A DNA stretch of 64,000 nucleotides from Chamaea fasciata (taxonomy: Eukaryota; Chordata; Aves; Passeriformes; Sylviidae). Below are positions 1-15,100 of the stretch, piece after piece. The stretch covers positions 88,027,637-88,091,636 of the forward strand of contig JARCOQ010000001.1 in the NCBI GenBank assembly GCA_029207755.1. The letters run 5' to 3'. The translations under genes and the position numbers were made by a program. The notes under the pieces were generated by a model that was given only the letters and a program-made list of their open reading frames with translations, had not been told where the DNA came from and ran no database searches. How positions within the stretch are numbered: position 1 is the stretch's first letter; each line of letters starts with the position of its first letter.

Positions 1-104
1 TGGCGATTAGCAGCTGTTTGTTTTATTATTAAGTAGCAGATTTTACTAGATAAAAACTAGTCTTTTTAAGACCCCTTTCACATGAGATTAATTCCTAACA
101 ACAG

Positions 105-165
105 GTAACTGAGTCTGAAGACGAGAGTGTCCATTCTGGGAAGGAAGCCATGCAGAATGAAGCAG
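105..165 (+). CDS. SYCP2L: SYCP2L exon w1 (first in window)
   Basis: Reads V-T-E-S-E-D-E-S-V-H-S-G-K and ends in phase 1 (GCA G|gtgatt), joining G|AA to exon w2 as Glu. The acceptor (aacaacag) has a weak pyrimidine tract, so the 5' edge is the least certain of the set. Acidic, Ser/Glu-rich linker; the start codon lies upstream, outside the window. Confidence 0.68.
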
Positions 166-3100
166 GTGATTTTTATTTTTAAATTGTTATTTCATTAAAC
201 TTAAATATCTGTTTTCAAATTATCGCTTTCACTTGTAGTCCATAGCTTACTGTTAACTTCACTTTAAACAAAACAAAAAAAAAGGAATAAAACCCCACAA
301 CAAAAAACCAAGCTATGCCCAAGTTCAGTCTTCTACTGTTCCTGCCTTGTGAGCTTGGTAACTCTGTTTATGGCAGATGCCGAGTCCCTCTAGCCCCGGG
401 AGTGAGGGCTGGGCACCATGGCCATGTGCTGCTGGGGTAGCATGGGCAGGGCAATGCTCATGGAGACAGCATCTGTGTGCTGGCAGGTGGCCTGACAAGG
501 CACATTTCAGCTGCTTGCTGATCTCTGATGTGCAGGGTGTGCAGAACTATTTCTCCATCTGCAGGTGCGGTGGGATGCACCCTCCTGTTCCTGCCCTCTG
601 GCTTGCCTGATGCCTGGTTTCTGGTTTGACCATGCTATGTGGGTGCCTGCAGAAGGGGGTGGTGGCCTCTGGCCTCCTGAAAGAACAGGTTCTCTAGTGG
701 CCCAGTGCTTGCACCTTGGCACTTAACAAGCTCTCCTGTGTGTAGAGGGGTGCATATGGTGAGGCAACCTCTACTAAATCTTCCTGCCGGGAGGTGACTT
801 CTGTTTCTTCTGAACAAGGTGGTGTGCTAGAAAATGATGTGTTCCTGTCCCCACGTGCAGTGAACGATGCCTTGGTGGCGCCTGGAGCTGTTGTGGAAAG
901 ACAGCTGGGGGAGCAGGAGTGCTCACCTGCAATCCCTATTTGTGGGTAAAGGTGTGCAGCAGCCCATCTCCTCTGCAGGAGGTGACCTGCTGCTGTAAAT
1001 ATACTGTGCTGCTGGGCTGTATCTGTGTGTGCCCCAGCTGCAGAAGTAGCTGTCTGCCTTAAGGTGGGATAGGCTCTTAGCTGCACCTGGAATAGCCTTT
1101 ATTTCCTTATTCTCACCACCCTACAGCCAGTGCTTTATGTTTCTTTGAACTGGGCACATTAAGTTTTCCATCATCAAATGTTGGTGCTTCCTGTGCTGCC
1201 AGTGAACATCTCCTGCAAGGCGTCTTCTTCCAGGATCATTTGGCAGAGTTTTATTGTATTCTAAGTTCAGTAGTTTTTGAGGTAACTCAGAGCCTGAAGT
1301 ATAGAGGTGTCATTTCTGTGTCTGACTCAAAGAAAGTCTAAGCTCAGCACTTGCCAGAAAAAAGAAAATAACTCCTTCCTTTCCTTCTCATGCTCTGAAA
1401 TTCTTCTGTAAGTGCTCACAAACTGTAGGGCACAGCCTTAAAGAAAAGCTGCTTACAGCAAAAAAGCAGGAAGTGTGTGTGATCAAAATTGGTCTTAAAC
1501 AGGAAATGCTTCATCAGCTCAACTTTGGTATCAAATTTTTTGGAAGGTGGGTTTTTTTCCTGTATGATCTTTTAACTTTGAAGGCTGGAATTTGTACTTG
1601 CTCCAAAACTGGCTGTATTTCAGGTTGTAGAGTGATTACTTTTTGTGTGGATCCTTTCTTTGTGTAACTCGCTTGACAGATATTTCCACATCTTCTAAGG
1701 CTGTGAAGTCACAGCTCTTCCTACTGCTACCACACACTGTTTTGAAAACAAACCAAGTTTGAAGAGCACTTAGGATAGCTAGCATTCTTTCTGTGACAAT
1801 ATTAAAAAGAAATTTTTGCTTTCCTCTAAGTTCCTGTGCATTTCAGATTTCTCCAGGTGAATACATGAAAGAGCCACTTCCAGATCTAAATTGTCTGGGG
1901 CAGTAACTTCTCCAGTAGTCCTTCCCATTTTCCTTCAGTTACAGCCTAAAATAAACTAGAATGGAACTCGTCCAGCTTCTGGAGATGCAGATGAGCTAGG
2001 AGTTCCTTTATCAGTGCCCACCATGGAGCACACAGAGGTGTAAGGTGGGCACTGCTACTTGAAGCAATCAAGGAGTACAAAGAGTAGAAGGTAGTTAATC
2101 TGCAATGAAACAAATTTTGCAGTGCCTGATAGAGATTCAGTGAAGGAAAACATAGATGGTGGAATCAGACACAAAAGCTTGTTCTATGTCCTCCAGAGCT
2201 TAGGAGTCAATATAGCAATATAAGTAGTAAGATGATAAACTTGCATATATTCGTCCAGTATTGATGAGCTTATACGTTGTTTATTTAGCATTGCAGTTCT
2301 TCACTGGGAACTTTGAAGACACTTGGGTTTGTCCTGTTAATGAGCTTGAGATGTGCCTAGAAGGTTGTACTGCTGCAATTTATGCCTGCATGTGTGGGAG
2401 TGGAAAGAAGGGGTAGTGAGTGTGTTCAATTACGGTGATGACATTCTCACCCCGGTTGCTGTTCTGCAGAAACACCTGTGCCCTCTAATGTACAGAGGAG
2501 GAGAGATCCTTCAAACTCTGAGAACACGGAGACTCAGAAAGACGACTTAACCTCTCAGCACGGACAGCAGTTAACAGGCACTGTAGCAGTAAGTGTTTGG
2601 TGTATGATGGATTAGTCCTTGTGCCCCTTTTCCCTTCCTCTAGTCTGCTTTTTTTACAGGTCTGACTAACACCTTCTTTCAAAGAAAACTGGTCTGTATC
2701 TATTCAGCTCAAATACTTGTCTCCAGAGCTGCAATTTTGACAAAATTGCTTTAAAAAGAAAAAAAAAAAAGAAAAAAAAATCACTTCCTATTATAAGAGA
2801 ACAGTGGGATGATCTTAGTAAGAAACCCACAGCTTCTAAAGCTTTTATGTGTGGACAAATATGAACCTGCCATGCAATTCTTGAAACACATTACTGCTAA
2901 AAAATCTGTTTCTAAAACCCCCTGCTTTTTTATTGATCATATGCATGTTTTGTTCATGGTTTCATGTCTCCAAGCAGAAAATGGTCAACTCTGGTGTTGC
3001 CATGGTTACAGTGAGCCAGCAGACTGACCTGGAAGATGCTAACCAAGGTCAGGCATGGCTCCCTTCAGTACTTTAAGTCTGACCCAGTTAAATGTCACCC

Positions 3101-6100
3101 AGGGTGACATGCTGAAGGCTCTGCTTTTGTGGGTCTTACAGCAAAAGTAGATAAAATTTCACAGTAGGTCCAGAGGGTTAAAACTGTAGTTTCCTTGCCT
3201 TCTTCAGAAAAAAACTCCAAAACTCCATCTCCAGGGATGAACGCTAAGCCTAGGTGAGTGTCTCACAGACAGAAAGTTGCAAAGTGAGATTTTTGTGGGT
3301 TTTTTTGTGGGTGTGTTTGGGATTTTTTTTCCTGGTGTTTTAATGCATGTAATCTTGAGGTTACTCTGTCAATTATTAAATTGAAGATTCTGTTCTGCCA
3401 CCTGGACATCAAGGCTGTTTGCCTGGAGTTACAGCACTTTGGAGCTGCTGAACAGTGATATTTGGTTACTAGATTGGTGACTGCTTTTTTTTGAGAAAAA
3501 TCCACTTTTTTCTCTTTGTGGATTTAGTCCAAATGCAAGGTGAGTCCACAGCTGATTTACAGAGATTTAAACTTCAGCTGTGAAACCCAAGCTTGCCAAA
3601 TGTGAGATTTGTTCATAATGGGGACCATGACTTTGTGGAAGATGATGTGAATTTGAATTCACCTTGGCTTGAATTCACTTTTTTTTTCACCCCAGGCCTT
3701 TGCAGGACAGAATTTCTAGTAGTTAAGGAGCTGGACTTCCATAGAGCTATTAATTACCTTTCTTCCCTACACACTAAACCATTGCTTTGGTACTAATTGG
3801 TGCAAGGTTGTATTTGTTTAGTTTTTTTTTTTTCCTTTTAGTACTTCACAAATGTTTTGGTCTTTAGATGAACAGCTCCCTCATGTGTCCTCTTGTCCCC
3901 AGTGAGAAGCCCCTAGAAGAAGAACCTATGGATGAGTCGATACCAAAGGTAAGTGTGCCTTGGGGCTCCCCTTTAGTGAAGAGATACAGGGTAGGGAAGA
4001 GGCTTTTTGGTGGAGTTGCAGAAGAAAGAAAGCTGGGATGGGCTGACCCACTCATGCCACTGAGCCCACAGAGGGTCGCACGTGATGTGGTGTGCCACTC
4101 AGCACCAGGAGTGACAACTCCAGAGGCAACACCTGCCAACCTCACTCTAGAGGGGCCCAGCCAAGTGATTCAAGTTCCAGCTCAAGACTGGAGTTTATTC
4201 AGCACATGTACAGTCCCAAAGCAATGTCTTCTGCTGGTGTGCAGGAGTACAATGGTGCGTGGGACATACTTGCATGTCACAAGTCTTGCACACCCTCCTC
4301 AAGAGGGAATGTTTGATTCCTGAATGGAAGCAAGCCTTGGAAGTCTACAGATGTGTTTATTCAGTTTTGTATCTGGTCTCCAATGGCCTTCCCATGTGGA
4401 AACTCGCAACCTGGGTAAACCACCAAGTAACTGAGTGTCATTTGTGGTTGGAAAGTTTTTCCAAAAGCCATTTTGGAAAGTTCTATTGGTGTGTCCATGT
4501 ACTTAAAAAAAAAAATAGTCAATGCACTATGTGAGAAAAATTAAATTCCCAATGCAATATTTTTAGCTTAGGTACATATAAAATAAGTCACATGTTAGAC
4601 TTGTTCTTGGGTTTACGTTTCCAGGTGCTAGTTTCAGATTTTTTAAAAAAGTATTTTTTACTCCCAGCTTAGTTGTTTTGGAGCGCTTTCTCACTGTACA
4701 GTAAATTCAAAGCTTTTGAACAACTTTCTCTCCACCCACCCTCTTGACCCTCAATTTCAACTCCGTGAGTCCCATACTTTGTGGTAAGAAAGTACTGCAG
4801 GCAACAGCTGCACCTGGAAAATTGTTGTTGAGGGAGGAAGGAGGTTTCCTGGCACACCTTTTCTTTGCGTTTGTCAGGCTCTAGCTTCAGAACGTGACTT
4901 TGGGTATTGTTGTTTTAGATCCTGCAACTCTCTCCTCTTCCAAAGGATGTTACCAGCAAAAAGAGAAACAGGAAAACAAGTTTGGCCAAGAAGAGGGCTG
5001 GAGGCAGGTATGACACACAAGCCCTGTGCCCATGCAGGAATTGGTGTACCAGTCATTTTAGACCTTTTCTAGCACTCAGGGAGGAAGGGTGTCCCTGTGA
5101 GGGGGTGACCTGACTACCTAGAACAGGCAGTAAAACAAGTTTGAGGATATGAAGGGTCATAACTTGTGTCTGTGGGACCCTTTGGGTCACCAAAGTAATA
5201 AATATCTCAGAAGCGAACCCTAATCTGCCAAAAATGCCCTCTGTCTCTGTGATACTATGTCATGGCTTGTTGGCTTTTTCCTTCCCCAACCATAATCCTC
5301 CAGTGAGTTGAGTTCTTAGCACCAGCTTCTTACACAAATATTTAAATTTTCTCCAGTGTTGTCTCAGTTCCTTGGCATTACATGTCCTAGGGTTTCAGGA
5401 TGGCCTCTTTCTCAATTTTTCCCCTTCCCTTGCACCCACACGTCTGTCTGCATTTAAAGCTGAGGGCACTGCAGGAAGAAGCACTTGAGGGTTTGGGGGC
5501 CGTATGCAGCCTATGGCACTGCAAGTCTGCCTTGTTGAGCCCTCCTCCTTACACTCTGTCAAGTGTTGTGTTCAAGTTAATGCCTGCTGCTGAGCAGGAG
5601 GGTAAATGAACCGTGTGTGAGGATCTCTGCTGCTGTTCTGGGGCTTCCATGGGGTTCCTGCTTCAGCCTGCTGTCCCTTGGCTCAAGAAACCTCCCCAAA
5701 CCCCAAGTGCTTAGATGAGTTTTTTGACTGACTGTAGGTAAGAATAGGAAAACTTGATGCAGGGCCTCATGAAGTTTTTTGTTTTGTGAGTTTTGGGGCA
5801 ATTTGATGCAGCAAATACCGGGTTTAAAAACAGGAGCAGCAGTGTAGAAGTTGAGGTGAAGAATTTCTTAGTTTGGTCGTTCTGCTCCCTCTAGTGTTTC
5901 GTCTGGAAGTGAGCGTTTCTTTCCTTCGGGAAGCTTTGGTCAGGATCTCAGTTCTATGGTTTTCTCATTCTTTTGCTAGTAAAACGAACATGTACTGTAT
6001 GTTGAGCAATTGTTGTAGGATTTTTTTGAAATAGTTACAATTTGAGAAAGCCATAAAGGTACAGTTAAGTTTAAATGTTGGAAGACGTGAAAACAAGATC

Positions 6101-9100
6101 TAGATGTGCACAGAGAAGGGATTAGAGAACAAATTATTTAATATTAGAATTTCCAAAAGGGAATTAAACGGAATTTTAAAAATGCTTCTGATTTTATATT
6201 TCCACTCATTACTTCTTCCTACCATGTACTGTTATGGGTGATGTGAGAACAAAATATCCTGTACATAAACAGGGATAGGTTAATTTCTATGTTTTGAATA
6301 TTTCTTAAAACAGTTACTATTAAAAGAGTGAGAATCAAGACAAACAGCAATATGACTAAGTAAAAAAGGAGTAAGTATTTTTAGAAGCTTAGAAAACAGT
6401 ATTTTTAGGCATATAAGATATCTTAGGAGAAGGGGCTCAGAAATAAACCACGTTATCACACCCCTATTCTTCATGAAATTCTATAGGGTGATTCTTCACT
6501 ATTGTATGACACTGCCATATTTATGTTGTCTTGTAGGAAGGATCTGTTTGACTTTGAAAACTCAGACTCCTCAAGTCGTGAAAAGGTAAAGTTGAGACAG
6601 AAGCTCAGCATCTAATGGAGTAATCACTTGAAGCAGGGGGCATAATTTGTTGCAAAAATGCCATAAGGATGGGCACACTGTTACAGCAAGACAGACAACT
6701 GTGAATCTGAGATTTTTTGGTTTTGTTTTCTCTGTATGGTGGAAATGGAATTTTTTGGGTGTGGTAAGAATGGTCATTGCTAAGTGAATTTTGTAGTGGG
6801 TAATGCGTGATAAAACCAACAGACATTTGAGCTGTTGCTTCAGTGAGGCCATGGGATGTCTCTGTGATTGAAGGCCGACCTCTGTTGCTGAGCATCCACT
6901 TTGTCCTCCCAGGTTAAACAGAAGAGTCTGAAATCCACCTCAAGCTGTACTTTGCAAGCTGGGAATCACTGGTTAAAACTCAGCCCTCACAAAGCTTTTG
7001 TTGGAAATGCTGCTTGACTTACATTTGCAGACTCTCAAAAAGATAAAAAGAGGAATAAAAATTGATCACTTTGACTGCTTTGAAACTGCCTAGTGTGGGC
7101 TTCCCAGGAAGCTGTGAGCTTGCTCCTGATGGCTTCCATCAAGGTGGTTGCGCTGGACAAACCTTTTGGCTTTCAGCCTCTTCCCTAATGTGGGGCTGTC
7201 ACTGGCACCTGCTAATTGTGAGGCAATGGGTACTGAATGGAACGCCCCAAATTTCTCTGTATTATAAACTGGACATGGCTCGATCCTTGCTACTGCCACT
7301 GGGTGTCAGCACAAGTCCCTGTTCCAGAGCACCCTGTCCCGGTCCCAGCAGCCTGTGCCAGGGCTGTCCAGTGGCCCCTCACCATGCTTACAGTGCTGCT
7401 GCCAGCGCTGCTATTCATTCAAATGACGTGTCTTGTGATGTTGGTGCTTAAAATAAGCATTATTCATAAACCAAGGAAAAGAGAAAGGAACTCTGATTAA
7501 GGCTCAGATGTTTGTCTATTATGATTTATGACATGGTTTCAATCAACAAATCCCATTCCATTAAAAAGTGGAATTTCTGAGCAGGACTTGTAATCCATTT
7601 CCCTTCTGAATTCTGATATATTTTCAATATGTAGAGTATTTTATAGGGCAACTGGCCTCTAAGACAACTCTCTGCTTTCAGGTTGCTGAAGCCAAAGGAA
7701 AGATTCTAGCCCAGAAAATTTCTTCACAAATTCAGAGGTACAGGATTGTACATTCAGTATTTATGAACCTTTTGCTATGTGAAGAAGAGTTCATAGCTTT
7801 GGTTAATATATTTTAAGTTAGGATCCAAAAGGCTATGTGATTTTTCTAATACAGTGGTTCTTGCTTAGCTATCACACTATCTGCAGATGTTATTGATACC
7901 AATACTTAAATTAGTACCTGAGAATATAAGAGTAACTGGAGAGAATAGTGACTCCTGTCGATGTTAACGATAATAAGATTTTAACTCTCAAAATCATCAT
8001 TTCCTGACCATATGCCAACATGACTGATTTCAATTTTGAAAAATGCTTAAATTCCCTGCCTTGCTTTGGCTGCCTTCTAGTCATAGCAAGCTTCCAGGAA
8101 CTTGCCTCCTCTCTGTATGGAGATTAATTTTTATTTTAAAAAGTGCTGATTTTTAGATGTCCCTGAATTGCTACTTTCAAAATCCAAGCAATGAAAATTT
8201 TGGCTACTGTATGTTCTTTAACAGTTTGGTGCTTCTGCTGAACTCTTAAGGGGCCTCCTGACACTTCTATTTGTCTGTGCCCATTCTGGTCTGTTATTGC
8301 TGTGTTTGCTACTCTAATTTGGGTCTTTGTGTTACTTGGCAGGACTTACGAAACAAGAAGCAAGAAAAAGGAATCAAACAGCCTTGGGAGAAGGCAGGTA
8401 GGTTGTCTATGTTTTTGCAACCCTAGAGCCTTTGATTGTTGCCTGTTTGAATGCTGTGTTTTTCTACTTGTACAAATTTGTTGCACCCATAAAGAAGCTG
8501 AAGTTTAAGGCCTACCCAGTGCAGAGTTGGAGGAATGTGGTTTTGGTAGCCTCTAAATACTCTGTCATTTTGAAAGCACTGCTCAGGATGCACCATCACT
8601 GTTAGACCAATTAGCAAATTGCCTGTGTTACCTGTTCCCTCTTGATGTGCTGCTGGGTGTGGCTCACACATTTTGAGCCTTTCCTCCTTGCAAGAGTGCT
8701 CTTAATTTTAGACACAGGAGAGAGGGAGAGACAAGGAAGGAGGATACTCCAAAAACCCCATGCAAAAGGCAAGCATCTGCCTCTTGGTGTTTTTATACAG
8801 CTGTTTCAATAGCCGGCTGTGGCTGTTTTGGCAGATTTCACAGCTTTCATGTTGCACTGTGAGGAGGAAGAAATGGGATAACTTGGTAGCAGCTGAAATG
8901 GAATCATTGAGGAGCTTCTGAGTGAACAGGACTTATTTGTGTCTTTAGTCCAGTTACAGGAGACATCTTTTCTCTGAAAGCAACAATGAGAATACAAGCC
9001 CTGGTCAGAGTGAGAAAAGCTGGATCCTTGACTCCCAGATACAGTTGGTGCCAGAATCTGTTGACTATACCCGAAAAAGACCCAGGGTGAGAAGTAAATT

Positions 9101-12100
9101 AAAAGGTAAGCTTAGCCCCCTACTGACACTTAGCTATGCATGATGTACTACACTGCAGAAAAGTAAATGCTTATGATGGTTTGGAAAAAGTTAGTTTGGC
9201 CAAATCTTGGCTCTCCTGGGTGGGGGAGAGCAGGCTTGAAGCCACCAGCAAGGGGTGCCCCATGGAGGAGATGCATTGCACACCCTTGTGCTTGAACTAG
9301 GCTCCTGTCTCCTTCCCAAATTTGGGTTCAAATGTCCAGGTGGAAATCTGGCACCTAAACAAACTGTGTGTGTGCAGCCCTCTGTGTGATGATGCTGAAG
9401 AGCCCATGGGTCCTGAGCTGATGGCTGTGTCGGTGCTCTTGACCGCATTAGGAGTAAGATCTCTCTGAAGTTACCACACCTCCTCCCTGCAACTTTCCCC
9501 TCCCCATCTCCCCAGAGTCATCACTGACTTGCCAAGTAATCCTCGAAAAACCCCACAGGTTGCAGACCAGGGCATTCTGCTCTCCTGTTTATGGAGTAAT
9601 AAGCCAATTGTCCTCTGAGTGTCGGATGTGATTATCTCTGGTAGTATTCTCTGCTCGGGCTTGACCAACAGCAGACCTCCCCTGTAACCATGCTCCAGGA
9701 CTGTCTGCTGCTCTGACCACCAAATGGAAACCAAACTGTCTTGAGTGAGATGAAATGTTTCTCTCCCACTCATGGAGAAATGATGCCTGCTCAGGTAGCT
9801 GTTGGATCTTGTACAGATTAAAAAGCAAAAGAAAGTTGAGCTTCAAATTATTCTTTATACTGGGTTTCCAGGGCAGTTGTTCTCACTCCAGTGTCAGCCC
9901 ACATGTCTTGCCTGGGACTTGGGGACTGTCAGACAAGATGCTGAGCCTGTCTGGTTTTTTTTACTTTTTTTGGCTGCTCTGGATGCAGTGAGTTGTGCAT
10001 GTTTGCATCGGTGCATCTGTCTTTGTTAGAGAAAGGTGTTTGTTTGAAATTAATGAAAGTGTTGTGAAGTTTTAGCTTGTAAATGTCTGGAAAACCAAAA
10101 CTGAAAAGGTTTGCATTGTGGCTAACTCAGTTAACTGGGTAAAGTACACACTTTGCATTGCCAGTAACTAGGGAAACTTTTCTTCTTGCAGTGCTTCCAG
10201 TATCTTCTCCAAGTAGTGGCAGTGACTATGAGTCAAAGAAGGTAAGAAGGTGTCATGCTTTAGTGCCTCAGATTTAAAAAATTTGGATTTAAAATGTGTA
10301 CTAATGAGTGAGAATTAAACAAACTGGTGATATTTTAATTCTCAAATGTTCGGATGGAGAGATTTGTCTGTTCAATGCTGTTGACACTATTGGTCTAATA
10401 GAGATCTTGGGAAAATATGGTAAACTTCATGTTAAATGCTGCATATCAAATATACATATATATATATTTTATATATGTGTGTATATATATATATTTGTAT
10501 ATATGTATTTGAAATACAGAAGTCTGGGGAAAAAAGTCTCCAGAACTAGTAATCACACTAAAAGCTTTTCTTTTCCCCTGGAAAACTTTTCTTTCTTGAC
10601 TACAATGGTTCTATTCTGCTTATGAAAAACATCATCAAATGTATATCTCCAATGTATGCAACAATTCTCCTTTTAGGCATTGAACTTCAGGGCACGGGTC
10701 TCCTTTGGTGCTGGATAGAGCCATCAGTATATTTTAAAAACAAACCAATCATCCAAAACTCTCCCTCCAAAACAATGTCCCAACCCCTCCTTCTGTAGTA
10801 ATGTTTAAATAATGCTTAGACTTTGTTTTGTTTTAGAAGGGAGAATCAAGGCAAAGAGCTCAAAAGGAGACGCTGAGCAAAAAAAGCACATTTAGCTCCA
10901 AGGGAGATGATTTACCCACAGTGGATCTTGCTGGTATTTTTATTTTAATCCTCTTCAGTGCATTAGAAAAGTTTTGCTATGTGTGGGTCTGTACTTTTTG
11001 GATGAGGTCTTTTTGGTGGTGGGTTTTCTTTCTGATTTTGACACTTTTCCAGCACATTTTTTCTGTAAATATTTGTCTTGTGATATTTCTTTGTAATGGC
11101 TATGAGGGTAGATACTGTCTGTGTAGATAGTCTCTTGGACAAGGAGAAGAATAAGCTGGTGCTATTTGAGGTGCAGGAATGAACTTAACTGATGACCAGC
11201 AAGAAAACAACCTTTGGACTGAGTCTGAGCCACCACCTCTTCCCTGTGTGATGAGATAAAGGAGAGGGTGGAGGGCTTGGGGTTTATTTTCTGTGTCATT
11301 AAATTGAGATTTCCAGTCAATACAGGATTCAAACTCTGTTGCCTTTGTCATTTATTAATCTCTCACACAGATGAAACGCTCTCAGAGGAGCCTGGAGGGA
11401 GTCCACTGCTACTTAGTCCGCCTGCTGGGAGCCCTTCCAGTGACGTGGAGAAGGCCACACAGGTGCGAAATGCAGTGCTTAGCCTCCTTCCAATCCGGTG
11501 TCAGGCTACCTCTACCTGAAACCAGTGTATCATGTCCCTTTGCTTCCCATAACAAGACAAGACCCTGGCAGCTTTTCTGCAGGGTGGGTATCTTCCTATT
11601 TTTTTTTCTTTCTCTCCTTAGAAGTTTTATGGTACACCAGGCAAATTTTCGAGAGAGGAAGAAAGTACCAAGAGGAAGGACTCAGGTTTGTTACTCTTGA
11701 TAATGTGGAAGAGTTGGTTAAAAGCAGAAAGAGGTGGTAAACAGCCAAAAAATAACAGCCAAAGCAATAAAGAAAGTTATTTTCTTTCAAAGATAAATGA
11801 ACACTTTTTTTGAGATTACTTTTCTTTTTTTTTTGCTAAGTTCTATTTATTTGTTTTGTATATCATGGCAGACTGTGGTAAGATGCTTTGACATACATTC
11901 CTGAATTCATTGATGACTCTTAAAACCTTTTGTTGATTATAGGGGCCTTATAGTGTAGGTGGGAATTGTCAAGCTAATGACCCAAGGGACACACAAAAGA
12001 TAATTTTTAATGTTTCAAAAGTGAACTGCAAATTCAATTTAAACAAAACAAACATCCCTTCAAGCTGTTGATTTTCTTTATACCTAAGAATATAGATGTA

Positions 12101-15100
12101 AACCACTGCTATAAGCATTTGTTAAATGGGGACTTGGATAATTCTTATTACTGCTGTAGCTTTTTAAAAAAAGTGGCACTTCAGGATCTTTTCTTTAAAT
12201 GAAACTAAACTTCCATAAACTAACTCAGAAGTGCTGCACAATCTCTTTGTGGTTGGAAACAACTGAACTTCAAGCAAGTCCAGCAGCCATGGAGTTGTTT
12301 TCATCCTAATAATCCTCAGTGCTGATGTAGTTCTAAGAGTCTGAGTTACTGCTGTGACTATGAAATGAGTCACTGAAGTTTTGGTCTTGCACAAAAGCAT
12401 CCCTCTTCTTATGAGCTGGCTGTTTGTGTTCCCAGTATATCTTTTACCTGTCCAGCATTTTTTGACTACACCTTTATTCCAATAACACATCTGTTTAATT
12501 TTGGGGGAAGATAGGTGCTGAAGACCTCATTTTTATCACTGTTTGCTGTACAGCCTTTCAATTGGAGAGGAGTTCTTGCCATGCAAAGGCATGAGCAGGG
12601 TTAAGCTCAGAAATTTCAGGTGTGGTTTCTGACTGCATTTGAACACTGTCTGTGTGATCCCTAAAACTACTCAATGGTGCTTCCCTTGGTCTGACAAAGT
12701 GGCCCCTTGTTCTGGGCTCCATCACCTTCTATTCTGCCCTATGGAGGCTCCAGAGTGATGATTTGTCAGACAACTTGCTGAGTTCAGAAAAAGTATACAG
12801 TGAGACAAAAGGATTGGGGTCTAGTTTGTTTCTTTGGTTTTTAGCAAGTTTTCCCTAAAGTAGAGGCTTCAGCTTTGATTTGGGTTGCTTGGATTGATTC
12901 AATTTTCTTTTCAAAAATTTTCTTCATAAGCAGTTTGTGAGCTTGGGATGGAAAAGGGATACCAGAGGTTTTTGATAGTTAGAGTAGCAGGCCAAGAAAA
13001 GAAATTATCTTTAAGATGGAGACATGGAAAGTTTCCAAATACCTGTATGACACTAGTCAGGCTAGTTCTCTGCTTTTGTGAGGGAAGATGCTTGCAGGTG
13101 AAGTTTTATCCTGTCCTGTGTGATGCCAGACCATAAAATGAGGCTGCCTCCTTTTCTGAAGCATTGGTAATTCCAGTGGTGGTTTCTCCTTGAGCAGGCA
13201 CTGTCATGTGCCTCATGCAAAAGAACAGATTTCTTCTGAAACCTCTTCTATTCTTTTTCTAGATATATTGAGTGGCACTATCATTAAAAAGCCTAAATTT
13301 TCTAGTTTGGAGAAAAATCATTTGCCCTCTGAGATTAACCATATACCAAAGAAAATTTCTGATTCAGTAGAAGAGGAAGTGGAGATCCAGAAAGGTAAAA
13401 TCCAGTTGGTAACTGAGGTGAAGTGCTTAAATTCTTTCAGCTTTTCTTTTCTTGTGGTAGAAATCATAGTCACATGGAAGCTTGAAGCGATGTATTTGTA
13501 GAGAGGCCAACTTCTCCAAAATCTATAAGTCAAAATTAGAAGGAGGTATTGCAGCACTGCCAGTGACCATGGATACTGTGTATGTGGAGGTGTGAATAAG
13601 GAAATTTTGGTTCCATTTAGTCAGCTGTTCCATGACATCCACACTTTCTAGTCTACCCAAATAGTGATTTTCCAGAGCTATTAAAAAAGCCATCAAACAC
13701 AGGAGCTGAAAAAAAGTATGCAGGTAATGGACAAAATAACTGCAAAATACTGCTAACTCTGAGCACAAGAGGATCAGGCTTTCCCTGCAATACATAAGAC
13801 AGAAAACAGTGGTGACCTGACTATTTTTCACCTTTATTCTGTGCATTTGCCTCAGTATCTTTGTGTTGCTCTGTTGTGCCTATCTGTCCCTGCTGCTCTC
13901 TAACAAGCATTTCTCTGGGGATTTTTGAGCCAGTTTCCCTCCTTCTTGTGAGCTCCAGAAGAATAAGCCCTGAATTCCAGCTCTGTAGTAGAAGTTGTTG
14001 CTCACATGAATGACAATCCCTTCAGTAGCAGGAAGGTTTATCATTTCAGAAAGTCTTCCAGTGTGGTGGTAACTGGGCATGTGCTTCCTCCTAGGTCAGG
14101 AAATGGATGATAGCGTAGATGATGTGTTTTTCCCCAAGATGCTCCACGAAGACTTGAGTGATTCAGGAGTGATTTTTGCCTTTGAAAGCTTTATCAGCCA
14201 GCTGAAGAAGTTGTTCTGGGTAATGTGGGCTTTTTCAACATGTGGGGCAATCAATCATGTTATGTGAAATTACCTTTTTATCTCAGGGAGAGTTGGTGCA
14301 AATATCCCATCTTTAGTTTTTGTTCAAGAATAGGCCTTTGGCAACAGTGTCTGTTAGTCTGGAGTGGTTAAAAGTATTCTACAGAACTTGTATATTCTGA
14401 GAAGTGTTACAGGGAAGGCATAAAGGAAATTTTAATTCAGTTGTTCCTAACACAACACTGCCCTGAAGTGTTACATCGCGGCTTGTTGGTGTAACTACTG
14501 TGACTGAGTTAGATCATATCTGCAGCACCGATGTGTCTCATCCTACTGCAGATTAAATTTAAGATGAATGGAAACCTGCAGAGGAACTTGTTTTCCAGGG
14601 AAAGATTTTGCAAGCTAGACTTCTAAGTTTTGACTTGGGCCACTGTCTATCCTTAACTGTGTATCCCATGGCTAGTCCCGGTACAAAAGGATTGAGTTCA
14701 ACACACAGGATGCCCTGATATCTTCACAGAAGAACTTGTCTGCCCTGCTGAACCAAATACACAAGTGTAGGTAAGTGGTCTAGTGCTGCCTGAAAACAAT
14801 TTCAGTTTAGTGTCAATTTTGGTTGATAGGGAAAGCCAGCCTGACAGTTGATTATTGCATTTATGGTTTGTATGGCAAAATAGCTATTGTGTCTCTGTCT
14901 GTTTTTTTTTTTTTTTTTTGTTTTTGTTTTTGTTTTTTTTTTTTGCTTTTATGCAAGAAGAGTTTCATAAGTATAACTCATGTGATTGATCCTAATTTTC
15001 CTGTAGGAGGAGAGGATGGGTTAATTAATGTAAAGCCAGCTAGAGTTACAAGCAGTTGATGGAGCAGTCCTTGGACTGTCTTCTAGTTGTCATCAACTTA

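Larger units (their letters stand above)
2589..10836 (+). other. SYCP2L introns between exons w2 and w13
   Basis: Intronic sequence between the listed exons, with introns of about 0.3 to 1.5 kb. Seen in it: an A-rich tract at 2753-2780, T runs near 3300-3340 and 3822-3833, and a TA-rich tract at 10450-10510. An open frame of 129 codons at 7062-7451 has no splice context or family resemblance. Nothing else is supported. Confidence 0.6.

Noticed and set aside
7062..7451. 129-codon open frame inside an SYCP2L intron
   Set aside because: Adding it breaks the otherwise continuous phase of exons w8-w9, and it has no SYCP2 resemblance.
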